Shown: piece by piece, positions 50,410 through 58,416 of the stretch
Layout of the letters: every line of letters starts with the position of its first letter
How positions within the stretch are numbered: the stretch's first letter is position 1
Source: AP-15 sp963747735
Lineage (GTDB): Bacteria; Pseudomonadota; Alphaproteobacteria; ATCC43930; CGMCC-115725
Reading direction: 5' to 3'
Assembly: GCA_963747735.1 (NCBI GenBank)
Contig: CAVVGE010000001.1
Coordinates: 620,001-684,000, forward strand
DNA length: 64,000 nucleotides
The notes under the pieces: generated by a model
What the model was told of the DNA's origin: nothing
The model's database searches: none
What the model saw: the letters and a program-made list of their open reading frames with translations, nothing else
Program-made: the position numbers and the translations under genes

Positions 50410-51998
50410 CGCACCTCCTCCAGCCGGTCGGCGCCCGCTTCGCGATAGCGGCGGCCCGAGCGCGGGCAGACGAGATCAGCGCCGAGCCGCTCGCCGTCAT
50501 GGCTCATCCAGCCGATCCGCCGCGCCGGCACCCCGGCCATCAAGGCGAAGGCCGGCACGTCGCGCGTCACCACGGCACCGGCGGCGACAAAGGAATATTC
50601 GCCGAGCGTGTGGCCACACACGATTGTGGCGTTGGCGCCGATCGTGGCGCCGCGCCTGACCAGGGTCGGGCGGAACTCGTCTTTGCGCTCGATCGCGGCG
50701 CGCGGGTTGTCGACATTGGTAAAGACGCAGGACGGGCCGCAAAACACGTCGTCTTCGAGCGTCACACCCTTGTAGATCGAGACATTGTTCTGGATCTTGC
50801 AATGGTTGCCGATGCTGACGTCGGGCCCGACCATGACATTCTGCCCGAGCGTGCAGTCGCGGCCGATCCGGGTATGCGCCAGAACGTGCGAGAAATGCCA
50901 GATGCGCGTGCCGGCGCCGATTTCGCTCGGCTCGTCGATGACGGCCGACGGATGAACGTGCACGTCGCTGCGCAGCCGCGGTTGCGGCGGGGCGGGCTCG
51001 GAGTTTTGCTTCAGCGCCAGGCTCGCCCGGGTCAGCACCCGCAGCACGCGCAGCCCTTCGGCACCATCGGTGCGCGGCTTGGCGCCGGTGGCGATGCATT
51101 CGAGAAAATGCCGGCATTCGAGCGCGAGCGGCTCGGCCTCGTCGAGCGGCACCGGGTCGGCCTCGGCCCGTTGCGGCACCGGCAGCGCCGCGCGCCATTC
51201 GATCTTGTGCGGGTAGAGCATGAGCTTGCGGCTCCACGGCTCGCCGTCGTCGAACACCGCCATCGCCCGATCGCCGATGACGACGAGCTTTTGCTCCTTG
51301 AACGGGTGCAGCCACGACACGAACACATGGCCGCGCTCGCCGCCCGGAAACGAGAGGTGGGTGGTGGTGACGTCGGCGACAGCGCGGTGCAGGTAATAGC
51401 CGCCTTCGGCGGTGACCTCGCTCGGCTCGTCGCCGACGAGCGACAGGATCATCGACAGGTCGTGCGGCGCGAACGACCACAGAATGTCTTCCTCGCGCCG
51501 CACTTTGCCGAGGTTGAGCCGGTTCGAATAAATGTACTGCAGCCGGCCGAGGGCACCCTCGGCGACGAGGCGGCGCAGCCGGATAAAGCCCGGATGGTAC
51601 TGCAAGAGATGGCCGACCATCAGACGCCGGTCATGCGCCTCTGCCAGCGCGCACAGCTCTTCGGCGTCGGCCACCGCCAAGGACAGCGGCTTTTCGACAA
51701 AGACGTGCTTGCCCGCCTCGATCGCGCGGCGCGCCAATTGCGCGTGCAATACCGCCGGGGCGGCGATCGCCACTCCCATGATGCCGGGGTCGGCCAACAC
51801 CCCGTCGAGCTCGCAGACGGCCGCGCCGTATTTGCCGGCGAGCTGTTCGGCAGCACCACGGTCGGGGTCGCAAATCGCCGCGAGCGCACCGAGCTCGGCA
51901 AAGTTGCGCACCAGGTTTTTCCCCCAATAGCCGCAACCGGCCACCGCGATTCGCGGACCTGCCCCGCTACCACGCGCCAAACCTTTGCGATCGCCCAA
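50406..51998 (-). CDS. Fused Gfo/Idh/MocA dehydrogenase and hexapeptide N-acetyltransferase (WbpB-WbpD-like)
   Basis: 530 residues from a TTG at 51998 behind GGAGGGGGAC. Residues about 15-330 are a Gfo/Idh/MocA oxidoreductase: IAVAGCGYWGKNLVRNFAEL at the start and VFVEKPLSLAVADAEEL near 98, which carries the EKP motif. Residues about 345-515 are a left-handed beta-helix acyltransferase: HPSAVIDEPSEIGAGTRIW, then NNVSIYKGVTLEDDVFCGPS and VTRDVPAFALMAGVPARRIG. In Pseudomonas and Bordetella these are separate proteins (WbpB/WlbA and WbpD/WlbB). The fusion provides two steps of UDP-diacetamido-glucuronate synthesis in one chain. UDP-GlcNAc 6-dehydrogenase (WbpA) is not in the window. Confidence 0.85.
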   Translation of the reverse strand: MGDRKGLARGSGAGPRIAVAGCGYWGKNLVRNFAELGALAAICDPDRGAAEQLAGKYGAAVCELDGVLADPGIMGVAIAAPAVLHAQLARRAIEAGKHVFVEKPLSLAVADAEELCALAEAHDRRLMVGHLLQYHPGFIRLRRLVAEGALGRLQYIYSNRLNLGKVRREEDILWSFAPHDLSMILSLVGDEPSEVTAEGGYYLHRAVADVTTTHLSFPGGERGHVFVSWLHPFKEQKLVVIGDRAMAVFDDGEPWSRKLMLYPHKIEWRAALPVPQRAEADPVPLDEAEPLALECRHFLECIATGAKPRTDGAEGLRVLRVLTRASLALKQNSEPAPPQPRLRSDVHVHPSAVIDEPSEIGAGTRIWHFSHVLAHTRIGRDCTLGQNVMVGPDVSIGNHCKIQNNVSIYKGVTLEDDVFCGPSCVFTNVDNPRAAIERKDEFRPTLVRRGATIGANATIVCGHTLGEYSFVAAGAVVTRDVPAFALMAGVPARRIGWMSHDGERLGADLVCPRSGRRYREAGADRLEEVR

Positions 51999-52095
51999 TG
52001 TCCCCCTCCCACGCTACCGCAGTCCGGGTGACGCAGCACCACCCGAACCCCCATCGTCATTCGCCGACCCGGCGCGCCCGGCGCCGGGGTCCCGT

Positions 52096-52596
52096 TCAGG
52101 CGGCTTCGACCGCCGCCGCGCCGAGCTGCGCGCGCACCGCGCGGCCCAACAGATCGAGCAGCACCACCACCCGGTCCTGATCGCGCAGCTCGACGAGCCG
52201 GCCGATCATGTCCTCGAAAGCGCCGGCGGTGATCCGCACCATCTCGCCGAGCCGCAACCGGCGAGCCGGATCGAGCAGGTCGAAAAGGCCCGCCCCCTCG
52301 CGCTCGCGCAGCGCGGCGAGGATTTCGTCCGGCACCGGCGCCGGCTCTTCGCCCGTGCGCACGATGTCGGCGACCCCGAAGGTCGACAGGATCGGCCGCC
52401 AACGCATCGCCGCCCGATCGACCCCGGCGAACAAATAACGCGGAAACAGCGGTCGCACCGCCACTCGCCGGCGCCGCGCGTGGCTTACATAGACGCGGCA
52501 GCGCGGCAGGTAGGCGGCATAGCCTTGGCGCAGCAAATTGTCGCGCGCCCGCGTCTCGGCATGGGGCTGGGTATGAACCGCGTACCACGCGATCAC
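52096..52596 (-). CDS. NusG/RfaH-like specialised transcription antiterminator
   Basis: 166 residues from a GTG at 52596, a 4-base GTGA overlap with the regulator gene. The NusG N-terminal domain is clear: AWYAVHTQPHAETRARDNLL at the start, then RPLFPRYLFAGVD near 50. The KOW-type end reads RLRLGEMVRITAGAFEDMIG, then VELRDQDRVVVLLDLLGRAV. Like RfaH, LoaP or UpxY paralogues it should ride with RNA polymerase to prevent termination in a long polysaccharide operon. Its place as second gene of a 25-kb transcription unit fits. Confidence 0.85.
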   Translation of the reverse strand: MIAWYAVHTQPHAETRARDNLLRQGYAAYLPRCRVYVSHARRRRVAVRPLFPRYLFAGVDRAAMRWRPILSTFGVADIVRTGEEPAPVPDEILAALREREGAGLFDLLDPARRLRLGEMVRITAGAFEDMIGRLVELRDQDRVVVLLDLLGRAVRAQLGAAAVEAA

Positions 52597-53270
52597 GCCG
52601 CGAACTCCTCTTCGGCGACCGGCTCCGGCGAAATGCGCAACAGGCTCGGCGCCACGATTTGGGTGGCCAAGCCGTGGCGTTCGGCCGCCCGGCGCAGCTC
52701 GTCAAAGCTCGCTTGCGGCGCCCGCGTGTCGGTCACGATGATGCCGTCGAGACCGGCCGGCCCGGCGCGCCGCAGCGCCGCGTCCAGATCGGCCTCGATC
52801 GGCAGACCCGCGCAGCGTCCGCCGGCGAATGACGAATCGATCACGCACAGCAGTTCGACCGCGGTCTCGGCCGCGCTCAGGCTTGCGATCTCGGCCAGGT
52901 CACCGGCGCCATAAAGCGCCGCCCGGCGCCAGCCCGTCTTTTCGCAATCGCGGAACAGCGCCGCGCAATCGGTGCGGGCACGGCGAAAGAAGTCGAACGA
53001 CACCGTCAGGTATTCGGCGGTCAATCGGCTTTTTTCGGCAAAGCCTTGCGGCGTCAGGTAATAGGCGTATCGGTTGAGCGGCACTTGGCGGATCTTGACC
53101 AGCCCCTTGCGCACGCAGCGCCGCAGATAAGCATTGGCGAGACCAAGGGCGATGCCGAGATCGCGGGCGAGCTGGCGCTGGGTGATCGCGCTGTCGCGCT
53201 CGACCGAAGTCAAGACGCTCAGCACGATTCCCTGATTCCCCGCCTCGTCCGCCCGCCCCTGGTCGCTCAT
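52593..53270 (-). CDS. Winged-helix regulator with C-terminal Rossmann-like domain
   Basis: 225 residues from the ATG at 53270. Residues about 15-85 form a winged helix (ITQRQLARDLGIALGLANAY, then GLVKIRQVPLNRYAYYLTPQ). Residues about 110-205 look like a Rossmann or CoA-binding-like fold (RRAALYGAGDLAEIASLSAA, GGRCAGLPIEADLDAAL) related to the N-terminal domain of sugar O-acyltransferases (PglD). It may sense a nucleotide sugar or cofactor. It is the first gene of the glycan operon and may bind the palindrome in its own promoter. The ATG is only 7 bases from the -10 box, so the mRNA is nearly leaderless. Confidence 0.75.
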   Translation of the reverse strand: MSDQGRADEAGNQGIVLSVLTSVERDSAITQRQLARDLGIALGLANAYLRRCVRKGLVKIRQVPLNRYAYYLTPQGFAEKSRLTAEYLTVSFDFFRRARTDCAALFRDCEKTGWRRAALYGAGDLAEIASLSAAETAVELLCVIDSSFAGGRCAGLPIEADLDAALRRAGPAGLDGIIVTDTRAPQASFDELRRAAERHGLATQIVAPSLLRISPEPVAEEEFAA

Positions 53271-53277
53271 CGCGGCG

Positions 53278-53307
53278 ACAATACCGCGTTCACGCCGTGA
53301 ACGTCAA
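53278..53307 (-). promoter_or_regulatory. Sigma70-type promoter of the polysaccharide operon
   Basis: Read on the minus strand: TTGACG (53307-53302), an 18-base spacer, and TATTGT (53283-53278), followed 7 bases later by the ATG of the regulator gene. Both hexamers are close to consensus. The very short distance implies a leaderless or nearly leaderless transcript. Confidence 0.65.
53288..53302. promoter_or_regulatory. Palindromic operator inside the promoter spacer
   Basis: A perfect inverted repeat GTTCACG-C-CGTGAAC (7-base arms, 1-base centre) fills most of the gap between the -35 and -10 boxes. A dimeric repressor bound here would block polymerase. Candidates are the adjacent winged-helix protein or the XRE protein encoded just upstream. 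Confidence 0.6.
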
Positions 53308-53344
53308 CCCTTCCAAAATCGGCTGCGATCGAGCTGGGCGACCT

Positions 53345-53878
53345 TCAGGCTTCTTCGGCGGACGCGTCGGCCACGGTTTTTGTCATTTCGAGAAACTGGC
53401 GCCGCACCCGAGGATCGGGGATCGCGTAGTAGAGCCGGATGAACTCGATCGTTTCGGGGCGCTGCAGGTGCTCACGCCAGCGCTGGTCTTCGGGGCTGAT
53501 TTCGTCACCGTCGGAGCGCAAATCGCCGAAAAAGTACGAAATCGGCACGCTGAGGATCTCGGCCATCGCCGACAGCCGCGAGGCGCTGACCCGGTTGGCC
53601 CCGCCCTCGTATTTCTGGACCTGCTGAAAGGTCAGGCCGAGCGCGTTGGCGAGCGTCTCCTGGTTCATGCCCAACAGCAGGCGGCGCATCCGGATGCGGT
53701 TGCCGACATGCACGTCGATCGGGTTCGGAACACCGGTCCCGCGGCCGTATTTCGGCGCCGGCTTGGCTTCCTTGACCTGTCTTGCGGAATTCTTCAACGG
53801 GCCTTCCCCCGAAGCAGCAGCGGCCGCTACGTTGCCGTGGGCGCGCGCCGAGCGCAAGCGCGTTTCGCCTCGCAACAT
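53345..53878 (-). CDS. XRE-family HTH transcriptional regulator (paralogue 2)
   Basis: 177 residues from the ATG at 53878. The first 50 residues are low in order and basic; a later start is possible. The Cro/cI HTH covers about 55-115 (VGNRIRMRRLLLGMNQETLA, then KYEGGANRVSASRLSAMAEI). The tail is helical (TIEFIRLYYAIPDPRVRRQF). It matches the regulator at 20372 in the HTH and in the LSVP-SYFF motif. It lies 74 bases upstream of the operon's first gene and is the natural candidate to control it. Confidence 0.8.
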   Translation of the reverse strand: MLRGETRLRSARAHGNVAAAAASGEGPLKNSARQVKEAKPAPKYGRGTGVPNPIDVHVGNRIRMRRLLLGMNQETLANALGLTFQQVQKYEGGANRVSASRLSAMAEILSVPISYFFGDLRSDGDEISPEDQRWREHLQRPETIEFIRLYYAIPDPRVRRQFLEMTKTVADASAEEA

Positions 53879-53909
53879 GGCCGGTCGCCTGGAAACGTGC
53901 GGGATTTAA

Positions 53910-55433
53910 TCAATCGGCGTTGGCGAGATCGAACAACCGGTGCAGCCGATCGGAGAACCAGGCGGCGACCCGGTGCGGCGGCACGTTCCGGCCGATGTCG
54001 GCCGAGGCGATCAGCTGGCCGGCCGCCTGCCGGCGGGCGAGCGCCCGGCACAGCTCGTGCCCGACTTCCGGCCGCGCCTCGAGGATCGGCGCCAGGTCGT
54101 CCTTGGCGAGCTCGTAGATGACGACCGGCACCAGCGCTTTCAGGGTCGCCTCGGCCGGATTGCCGGTCAGCATCCCGATCTCGCCAAAATGGTCGCCCGG
54201 GCCGATGCGCAGGAATTCGACCTCGCCCTCGGAGACGACCGAGGTCAGCGACACCACGCCGGCGCCGATGACAAAGAGCGAATGCAGCACGTTCCCGGGT
54301 TCCAGCAGCACCTCGCCTTGGTCATAGTGCTTGCGGACCGATTTTGCCGCCAGCGATTTCCGTTCCTCTTCGGTCAGACCGCCAAATATCGAGACCAGAT
54401 CGACCGCGCGCTCGGCGGCGGTTTTGGCGGCTTCGACAACTCCCCCGGGCGGCAGCCAATTGGGTTGGCTCTGGTTCGATGCCAAATCGATGCCGGTGGC
54501 CGCCAAATGTCGCGAGATCAAGTCGAACAGCTCGTTTTGCGCACGGTTGGCCTCGCGCAGCTCTTCGACAAAAAAGGTTATCTCGAATTCCGTCGCGGTT
54601 GCGGTGATCGATTTGACCACGATCGAGTGCGGCGGGGTCGCCAGGATCAGCCGCGAGTTCAGCACCGCCTGCTCGAGGATTTCGGCGCCGGTGGCTGGCG
54701 GCGTCTTGGCATCGAGCTGGACCCCGACGCTCATCCCGTGAACGTCGGTGGGCGAGCTGGCATTGACGATTTTCGCTTTGGCGATCGCGCTGTTCGGCAC
54801 GATTGCCAAATCGCGCTTGGCGGTCAAAACGTGGGTTGCGCGCCAGTTCATCTCGACGACCCGGCCGTCGGCGCCGCCTTCGATGCTGATCCAGTCGCCC
54901 GGCCGGTAGGGGCGGCTGAAATTCAACACAATCCCCGAGAACACGTCGCTCAACGTGCTCTGCAAAGCGAGCCCGAGAATAATCGCAACCGCACCCGAGG
55001 TCGCGAGCAAACCCTTGACCGGCAGATCGAAGACATAGGCGATGACCGCACAAAATGCGGCGAGATAGACGAGGCCGGCGAGCAGATCCTGGATCAGCTT
55101 GCCCTCGCGCGGCCGGTGCTCGGTGACGACAAAAACGCGCAGAAAGCCGACGACGAACCAAGCCGCCCAGAACCACCACGCGATCTTCAGCACAGCATGC
55201 ACCGCATCGCGGAACGGCACACCGGTCGAGGCGAGCGGCTCGAACGGGACGATCCCGGTGCTCAGCAAGACGAATGTCAGAATGACCAGAAAGACCACTC
55301 GCGCCAATGCTCGAGGCAGCGGATGCCGGCGAAACATGAAATGGATCGAGGTGCCGCCGACGGCAAAGAGCGCCCAAGCGACGAGCGACGGGTCGCTGGT
55401 CGCCGCAGCCTTCGCAGCCGAGAAGTCGATCAT
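53910..55433 (-). CDS. MscS-type mechanosensitive channel with C-terminal cyclic-nucleotide-binding domain
   Basis: 507 residues. Four to five hydrophobic segments occupy about 1-160. The pore helix and MscS beta domain follow (LLATSGAVAIILGLALQSTL near 145, FSGIVLNFSRPYRPGDWISI near 168). A cNMP-binding fold lies at about 345-465 (IFGGLTEEERKSLAAKSVRK, then RIGPGDHFGEIGMLTGNPAE with the PBC-like FGEIGMLTG). The family opens on membrane tension or on cAMP/cGMP-type ligands. The gene is independent of the glycan operon and is divergent from the Bug-protein gene. Confidence 0.85.
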   Translation of the reverse strand: MIDFSAAKAAATSDPSLVAWALFAVGGTSIHFMFRRHPLPRALARVVFLVILTFVLLSTGIVPFEPLASTGVPFRDAVHAVLKIAWWFWAAWFVVGFLRVFVVTEHRPREGKLIQDLLAGLVYLAAFCAVIAYVFDLPVKGLLATSGAVAIILGLALQSTLSDVFSGIVLNFSRPYRPGDWISIEGGADGRVVEMNWRATHVLTAKRDLAIVPNSAIAKAKIVNASSPTDVHGMSVGVQLDAKTPPATGAEILEQAVLNSRLILATPPHSIVVKSITATATEFEITFFVEELREANRAQNELFDLISRHLAATGIDLASNQSQPNWLPPGGVVEAAKTAAERAVDLVSIFGGLTEEERKSLAAKSVRKHYDQGEVLLEPGNVLHSLFVIGAGVVSLTSVVSEGEVEFLRIGPGDHFGEIGMLTGNPAEATLKALVPVVIYELAKDDLAPILEARPEVGHELCRALARRQAAGQLIASADIGRNVPPHRVAAWFSDRLHRLFDLANAD

Positions 55434-55598
55434 CCCGCCGCGCCTTTGTTCATCGGACGACTGTCACCGGGGAAGACTGCCACCGGGGACGACCACCACC
55501 GGGCCGAGATAAAGAGCCGGTGCGGCGACGGCGCTTGTTGCACTGCCGCCTGCACGGCGCGACATTGCCGCGGCCCCGGAGGCGATCGGAGGGATATC

Positions 55599-56561
55599 AT
55601 GGGAGCGCTGATGCGGCTAGTTCTACTGCTCGCCGCGCTCGTGCTCGGCCAGCATGCGGCCATCGCCGCCTTTCCCGATCGGCCGATCCGCATCGTCGTC
55701 CCGTTCCCGGCGAACGGGCCCGACGATCTCGTCACCCGCATCGTCGTGCCCGAGCTCGGCCGGCGCCTCGGACAAAAGATCGTCATCGACAACATCGCCG
55801 GGGAGGACGGCATCACCGGCAGCGCAGTCGTCGCCCGCGCCGCCCCCGACGGCTACACCCTGCTGATCGCGCCGAGCTCGCACGCGATCCACCCCGCCAC
55901 CTACAGCAAGATGCCCTACGACACCGAAACGGCGTTTGCACCGATCTCGCTTCTGGTGGCCGAGCCCTATGTCCTGGTCGTCAACCCGTCGCTGCCGGTC
56001 GATACGGTCGAGGATCTGATCGGCTTCGCCAAGGCGCACCCCGGCAAGCTGCGCTATGCCTCGGCCGGCGCCGGCGGCCCCGCCCATCTCGGTTTCGAGC
56101 TGCTCAAGATCACCACCGGCATCGACATCGTTCATGCGCCCTACGACGGAGGTGCCCCGGCGCTCGCCGCGGTCGTCTCCGACAAGGCGCAAATGATGCT
56201 GGCGCCGATCATCGCTGCGGTGCCGCTGATGCGTGACGGCAAGCTGCGCGGTCTCGCGGTCAGCAGCGCGCACCCCGCCGCGGCGGCGCCTGGGCTGCCG
56301 ACCATCGCCCAAACCCTGCCCGGCTTTACCGCCGTCGCCTGGTCGGCCGCATTCGCGCCCGCCGGCACCCCCAAAGGGGTGATCGACCGGCTCAACAGCG
56401 AATTCGACCAGATCGTGCACGAGCCCGCCATTGCCGCGCGCTTTGCCGCGATCGGCGGCGAGCCGGTCGGCGGCCCGCCGGCGACCTTGACCGCCTTGCT
56501 CCGCGCCGAGATCCCGCGCTGGATCGGGGTCGCAAAGGAGGCCGGCATCCACATCAACTGA
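55599..56561 (+). CDS. Bug-family tripartite tricarboxylate transporter substrate-binding protein
   Basis: 320 residues from the ATG at 55599 behind GATCGGAGGG; the frame is open far upstream but only this start yields a signal peptide (MRLVLLLAALVLGQHAAIAA). The mature protein starts FPDRPIRIVVPFPANGPDD, the signature of TctC/Bug proteins. Later blocks (APDGYTLLIAPSSHAIHP, GKLRYASAGAGGPAHLG, FAPAGTPKGVIDRLNSE) follow in order. It should bind a carboxylate ligand in the periplasm. No TctA/TctB partner is in view, which is common for Bug genes. Confidence 0.9.
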   Translation: MGALMRLVLLLAALVLGQHAAIAAFPDRPIRIVVPFPANGPDDLVTRIVVPELGRRLGQKIVIDNIAGEDGITGSAVVARAAPDGYTLLIAPSSHAIHPATYSKMPYDTETAFAPISLLVAEPYVLVVNPSLPVDTVEDLIGFAKAHPGKLRYASAGAGGPAHLGFELLKITTGIDIVHAPYDGGAPALAAVVSDKAQMMLAPIIAAVPLMRDGKLRGLAVSSAHPAAAAPGLPTIAQTLPGFTAVAWSAAFAPAGTPKGVIDRLNSEFDQIVHEPAIAARFAAIGGEPVGGPPATLTALLRAEIPRWIGVAKEAGIHIN

Positions 56562-56591
56562 AGCGGCCCGATCCGGCCGCCGCCCCTTATT

Positions 56592-57371
56592 TCAGCGGCC
56601 GATGAATTTCGCCGGACGCTTTTCGCGGAAGGCGGCCACACCCTCGGCATTGTCGGCGGTGTGGTGTAGCTGCGGCTGCACCAGGCTTTCGATTTCGAGA
56701 TATTGCTCGAGGCTCGGCCCGGCTGCGGCATTGAACAGCTTTTTCGCCAGTCCGAGGGCGAAAGTCGGCGCCTCGGCGAGGTCCGCCGCCAGCGCCTCGG
56801 CCTCGCCCATCAGCCGGTCGTCATCGACGACGCGGTTGACGAGGCCGAGCGACAACGCCTCCTCGGCCTCGACAAAACGCGCGGTAAAGACCAGCTCCTT
56901 GGCCTTTGCCATGCCGATCAGCCGGGTCAGGAACCAGACCGCGCCGCCGTCGGGCGCAAGGCCGATTTGTCGAAAGATTTGCGAGAACCGTGCGGTGCTC
57001 GACGCGATGACCAAGTCGCAGGCGAGCGCGATGCTCCAGCCGATCCCGACCGCCGGCCCGCGCACCGCGGCGATCACCGGCTTTTCGATCGCATGGATGG
57101 CGGCGATAAAGGTGTGCGCGCCTGATTGCATGCGCTCGCGGTCGGCGCGCAAATCGCGATGCTGACCAGCCATGCGCTCGACATCCGCACCGGAGCAAAA
57201 CGCACGTCCGGCGCCGGTGACGATGATCGCGCGCACCGCGTCGTCATAGCGCAGCCGGACAAAAACGTCGGCCAGGTCGCGGCGCATCTCGACGGTCAGC
57301 GCGTTGAGCTTTTCCGGGCGGTTCAGCACGATTTTCGCCACCGCGCCCGCGACGCTCACATCAACCGACAT
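56592..57371 (-). CDS. Enoyl-CoA hydratase/isomerase family protein
   Basis: 259 residues, standard length. Crotonase-fold landmarks are AIIVTGAGRAFCSGADVERM near residue 48, whose backbone NH groups form the oxyanion hole, and KPVIAAVRGPAVGIGWSIAL near 97. FRQIGLAPDGGAVWFLTRLI near 133 holds the region of one catalytic glutamate, which here reads APDGG, so the classical hydratase Glu is replaced by Asp. EALSLGLVNRVVDD follows. It acts on an acyl-CoA. The Asp variant makes isomerase or lyase chemistry possible. Confidence 0.85.
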   Translation of the reverse strand: MSVDVSVAGAVAKIVLNRPEKLNALTVEMRRDLADVFVRLRYDDAVRAIIVTGAGRAFCSGADVERMAGQHRDLRADRERMQSGAHTFIAAIHAIEKPVIAAVRGPAVGIGWSIALACDLVIASSTARFSQIFRQIGLAPDGGAVWFLTRLIGMAKAKELVFTARFVEAEEALSLGLVNRVVDDDRLMGEAEALAADLAEAPTFALGLAKKLFNAAAGPSLEQYLEIESLVQPQLHHTADNAEGVAAFREKRPAKFIGR

Positions 57372-57465
57372 CGTGCATCTCCCGGACAGAAGCGGACGCC
57401 GTCAGCCGCGCGCCCTACCCGCAAAATGCCTTGAAAAAGGTGCCGCTCCAACCGGCTTTTACGGA

Positions 57466-57738
57466 TCAGCTTTCGGCCTTCGACTCCGAGCCCGACGCGG
57501 ATGCGCGGCGGGAGGGCTTGGCCGGGCGCGCCGCGCGCGGCTTGTCTTTTGCCGCAGCGCGCGCCGCTTTTGCCTTGGCAAGGCGCCGGGCGCCGATCTC
57601 GGCTTCGACGGCGGGGAGGAGCGCGGCGGCGTCGGAGCGCTGGTGCGGGCTGCCGGTTTCCTGCAGGCGTTTGGCGTTGGTCCGCAAATTGGAGAGCGCA
57701 TCATCCGACATTTCCGGCAGCTTGGTGATCATGTCCAT
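57466..57738 (-). CDS. Small conserved basic protein of unknown function
   Basis: 90 residues. The N-terminal half is a well-ordered helical motif (MITKLPEMSDDALSNLRTNA, KRLQETGSPHQRSDAAALLP), and the C-terminal half is an alanine/lysine/arginine-rich tail (AKAKAARAAAKDKPRAARPA), probably disordered and possibly nucleic-acid-binding. Proteins of this shape are common in rhizobia-like genomes, but I know no function. It lies 94 bases beyond the 5' end of the hydratase gene, on the same strand. Confidence 0.65.
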   Translation of the reverse strand: MDMITKLPEMSDDALSNLRTNAKRLQETGSPHQRSDAAALLPAVEAEIGARRLAKAKAARAAAKDKPRAARPAKPSRRASASGSESKAES

Positions 57739-57916
57739 AAGGCTCTCCTGCCGGCGGACCCCGGCGGTCGAGGTGCTCGGGTATGAAATTCCGGTCGGAA
57801 CGCAGCGGATCGGCCGCCGAACGAAACCGACACCCGCGGCGAACCTGATCGACCCCGACCGGTTACGATCTTAATATAGGCAGCAACGCCCTAATCGACC
57901 AGGAGGAAGGCCCGCC

Positions 57917-58378
57917 ATGACCGAAACCAAGGAGGTCGAGGGCCGCAAGCCGCGGCTCGTCGGCATCAACCATGTCGCTATCGAGGTCGGCGACATCGAT
58001 GAGGCGCTGGCCTTTTACGGCTGTATTTTCGATTTCACATTGCGGGCCAAGCGCCCCGGCAACGCCTTTATCGAGCTCGGCGACCAGTTCATCAACATGA
58101 TGCAGACCACCTCGCCGCACGAGGATGCGCGGCGTCATTTCGGTCTCGTCGTCGACGACCGGTCGAGTGTTCGGGCACGGGTCGAGGCTGCGGGCGCCAA
58201 GCTGCTGCCGGGGCCGTTTCTCGATTTTCTCGATCCTTGGGGCAACCGCGTCGAGGTCATCGAATATTCGAACATCCAGTTCACCAAGGCGCCGCAGGTG
58301 TTGCGCGCAATGGGCTTCGACCTCGACAAGAACGAGCGCGCGCAGGCCGAGCTCGCCGAAAAGGGGATGGCCTCGTAG
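57917..58378 (+). CDS. VOC-family (glyoxalase/dioxygenase-like) protein
   Basis: 153 residues from the ATG at 57917 behind an AGGAGGAAGG site. One VOC module pair is visible: GINHVAIEVGDIDEALAFYG (first metal-ligand His) near 20, HFGLVVDDRSSVRARVEAAG near 77 with the second His, and FLDPWGNRVEVIEYSN near 113 with the acidic ligand. The fold supports metal-dependent isomerase, ring-opening or resistance functions; none is specified. It is followed by two co-oriented genes in an apparent catabolic operon. Confidence 0.8.
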   Translation: MTETKEVEGRKPRLVGINHVAIEVGDIDEALAFYGCIFDFTLRAKRPGNAFIELGDQFINMMQTTSPHEDARRHFGLVVDDRSSVRARVEAAGAKLLPGPFLDFLDPWGNRVEVIEYSNIQFTKAPQVLRAMGFDLDKNERAQAELAEKGMAS

Positions 58379-58416
58379 CGACGCTTTCCAACGCTCGACA
58401 CCGAGGAGGAGCCGTC

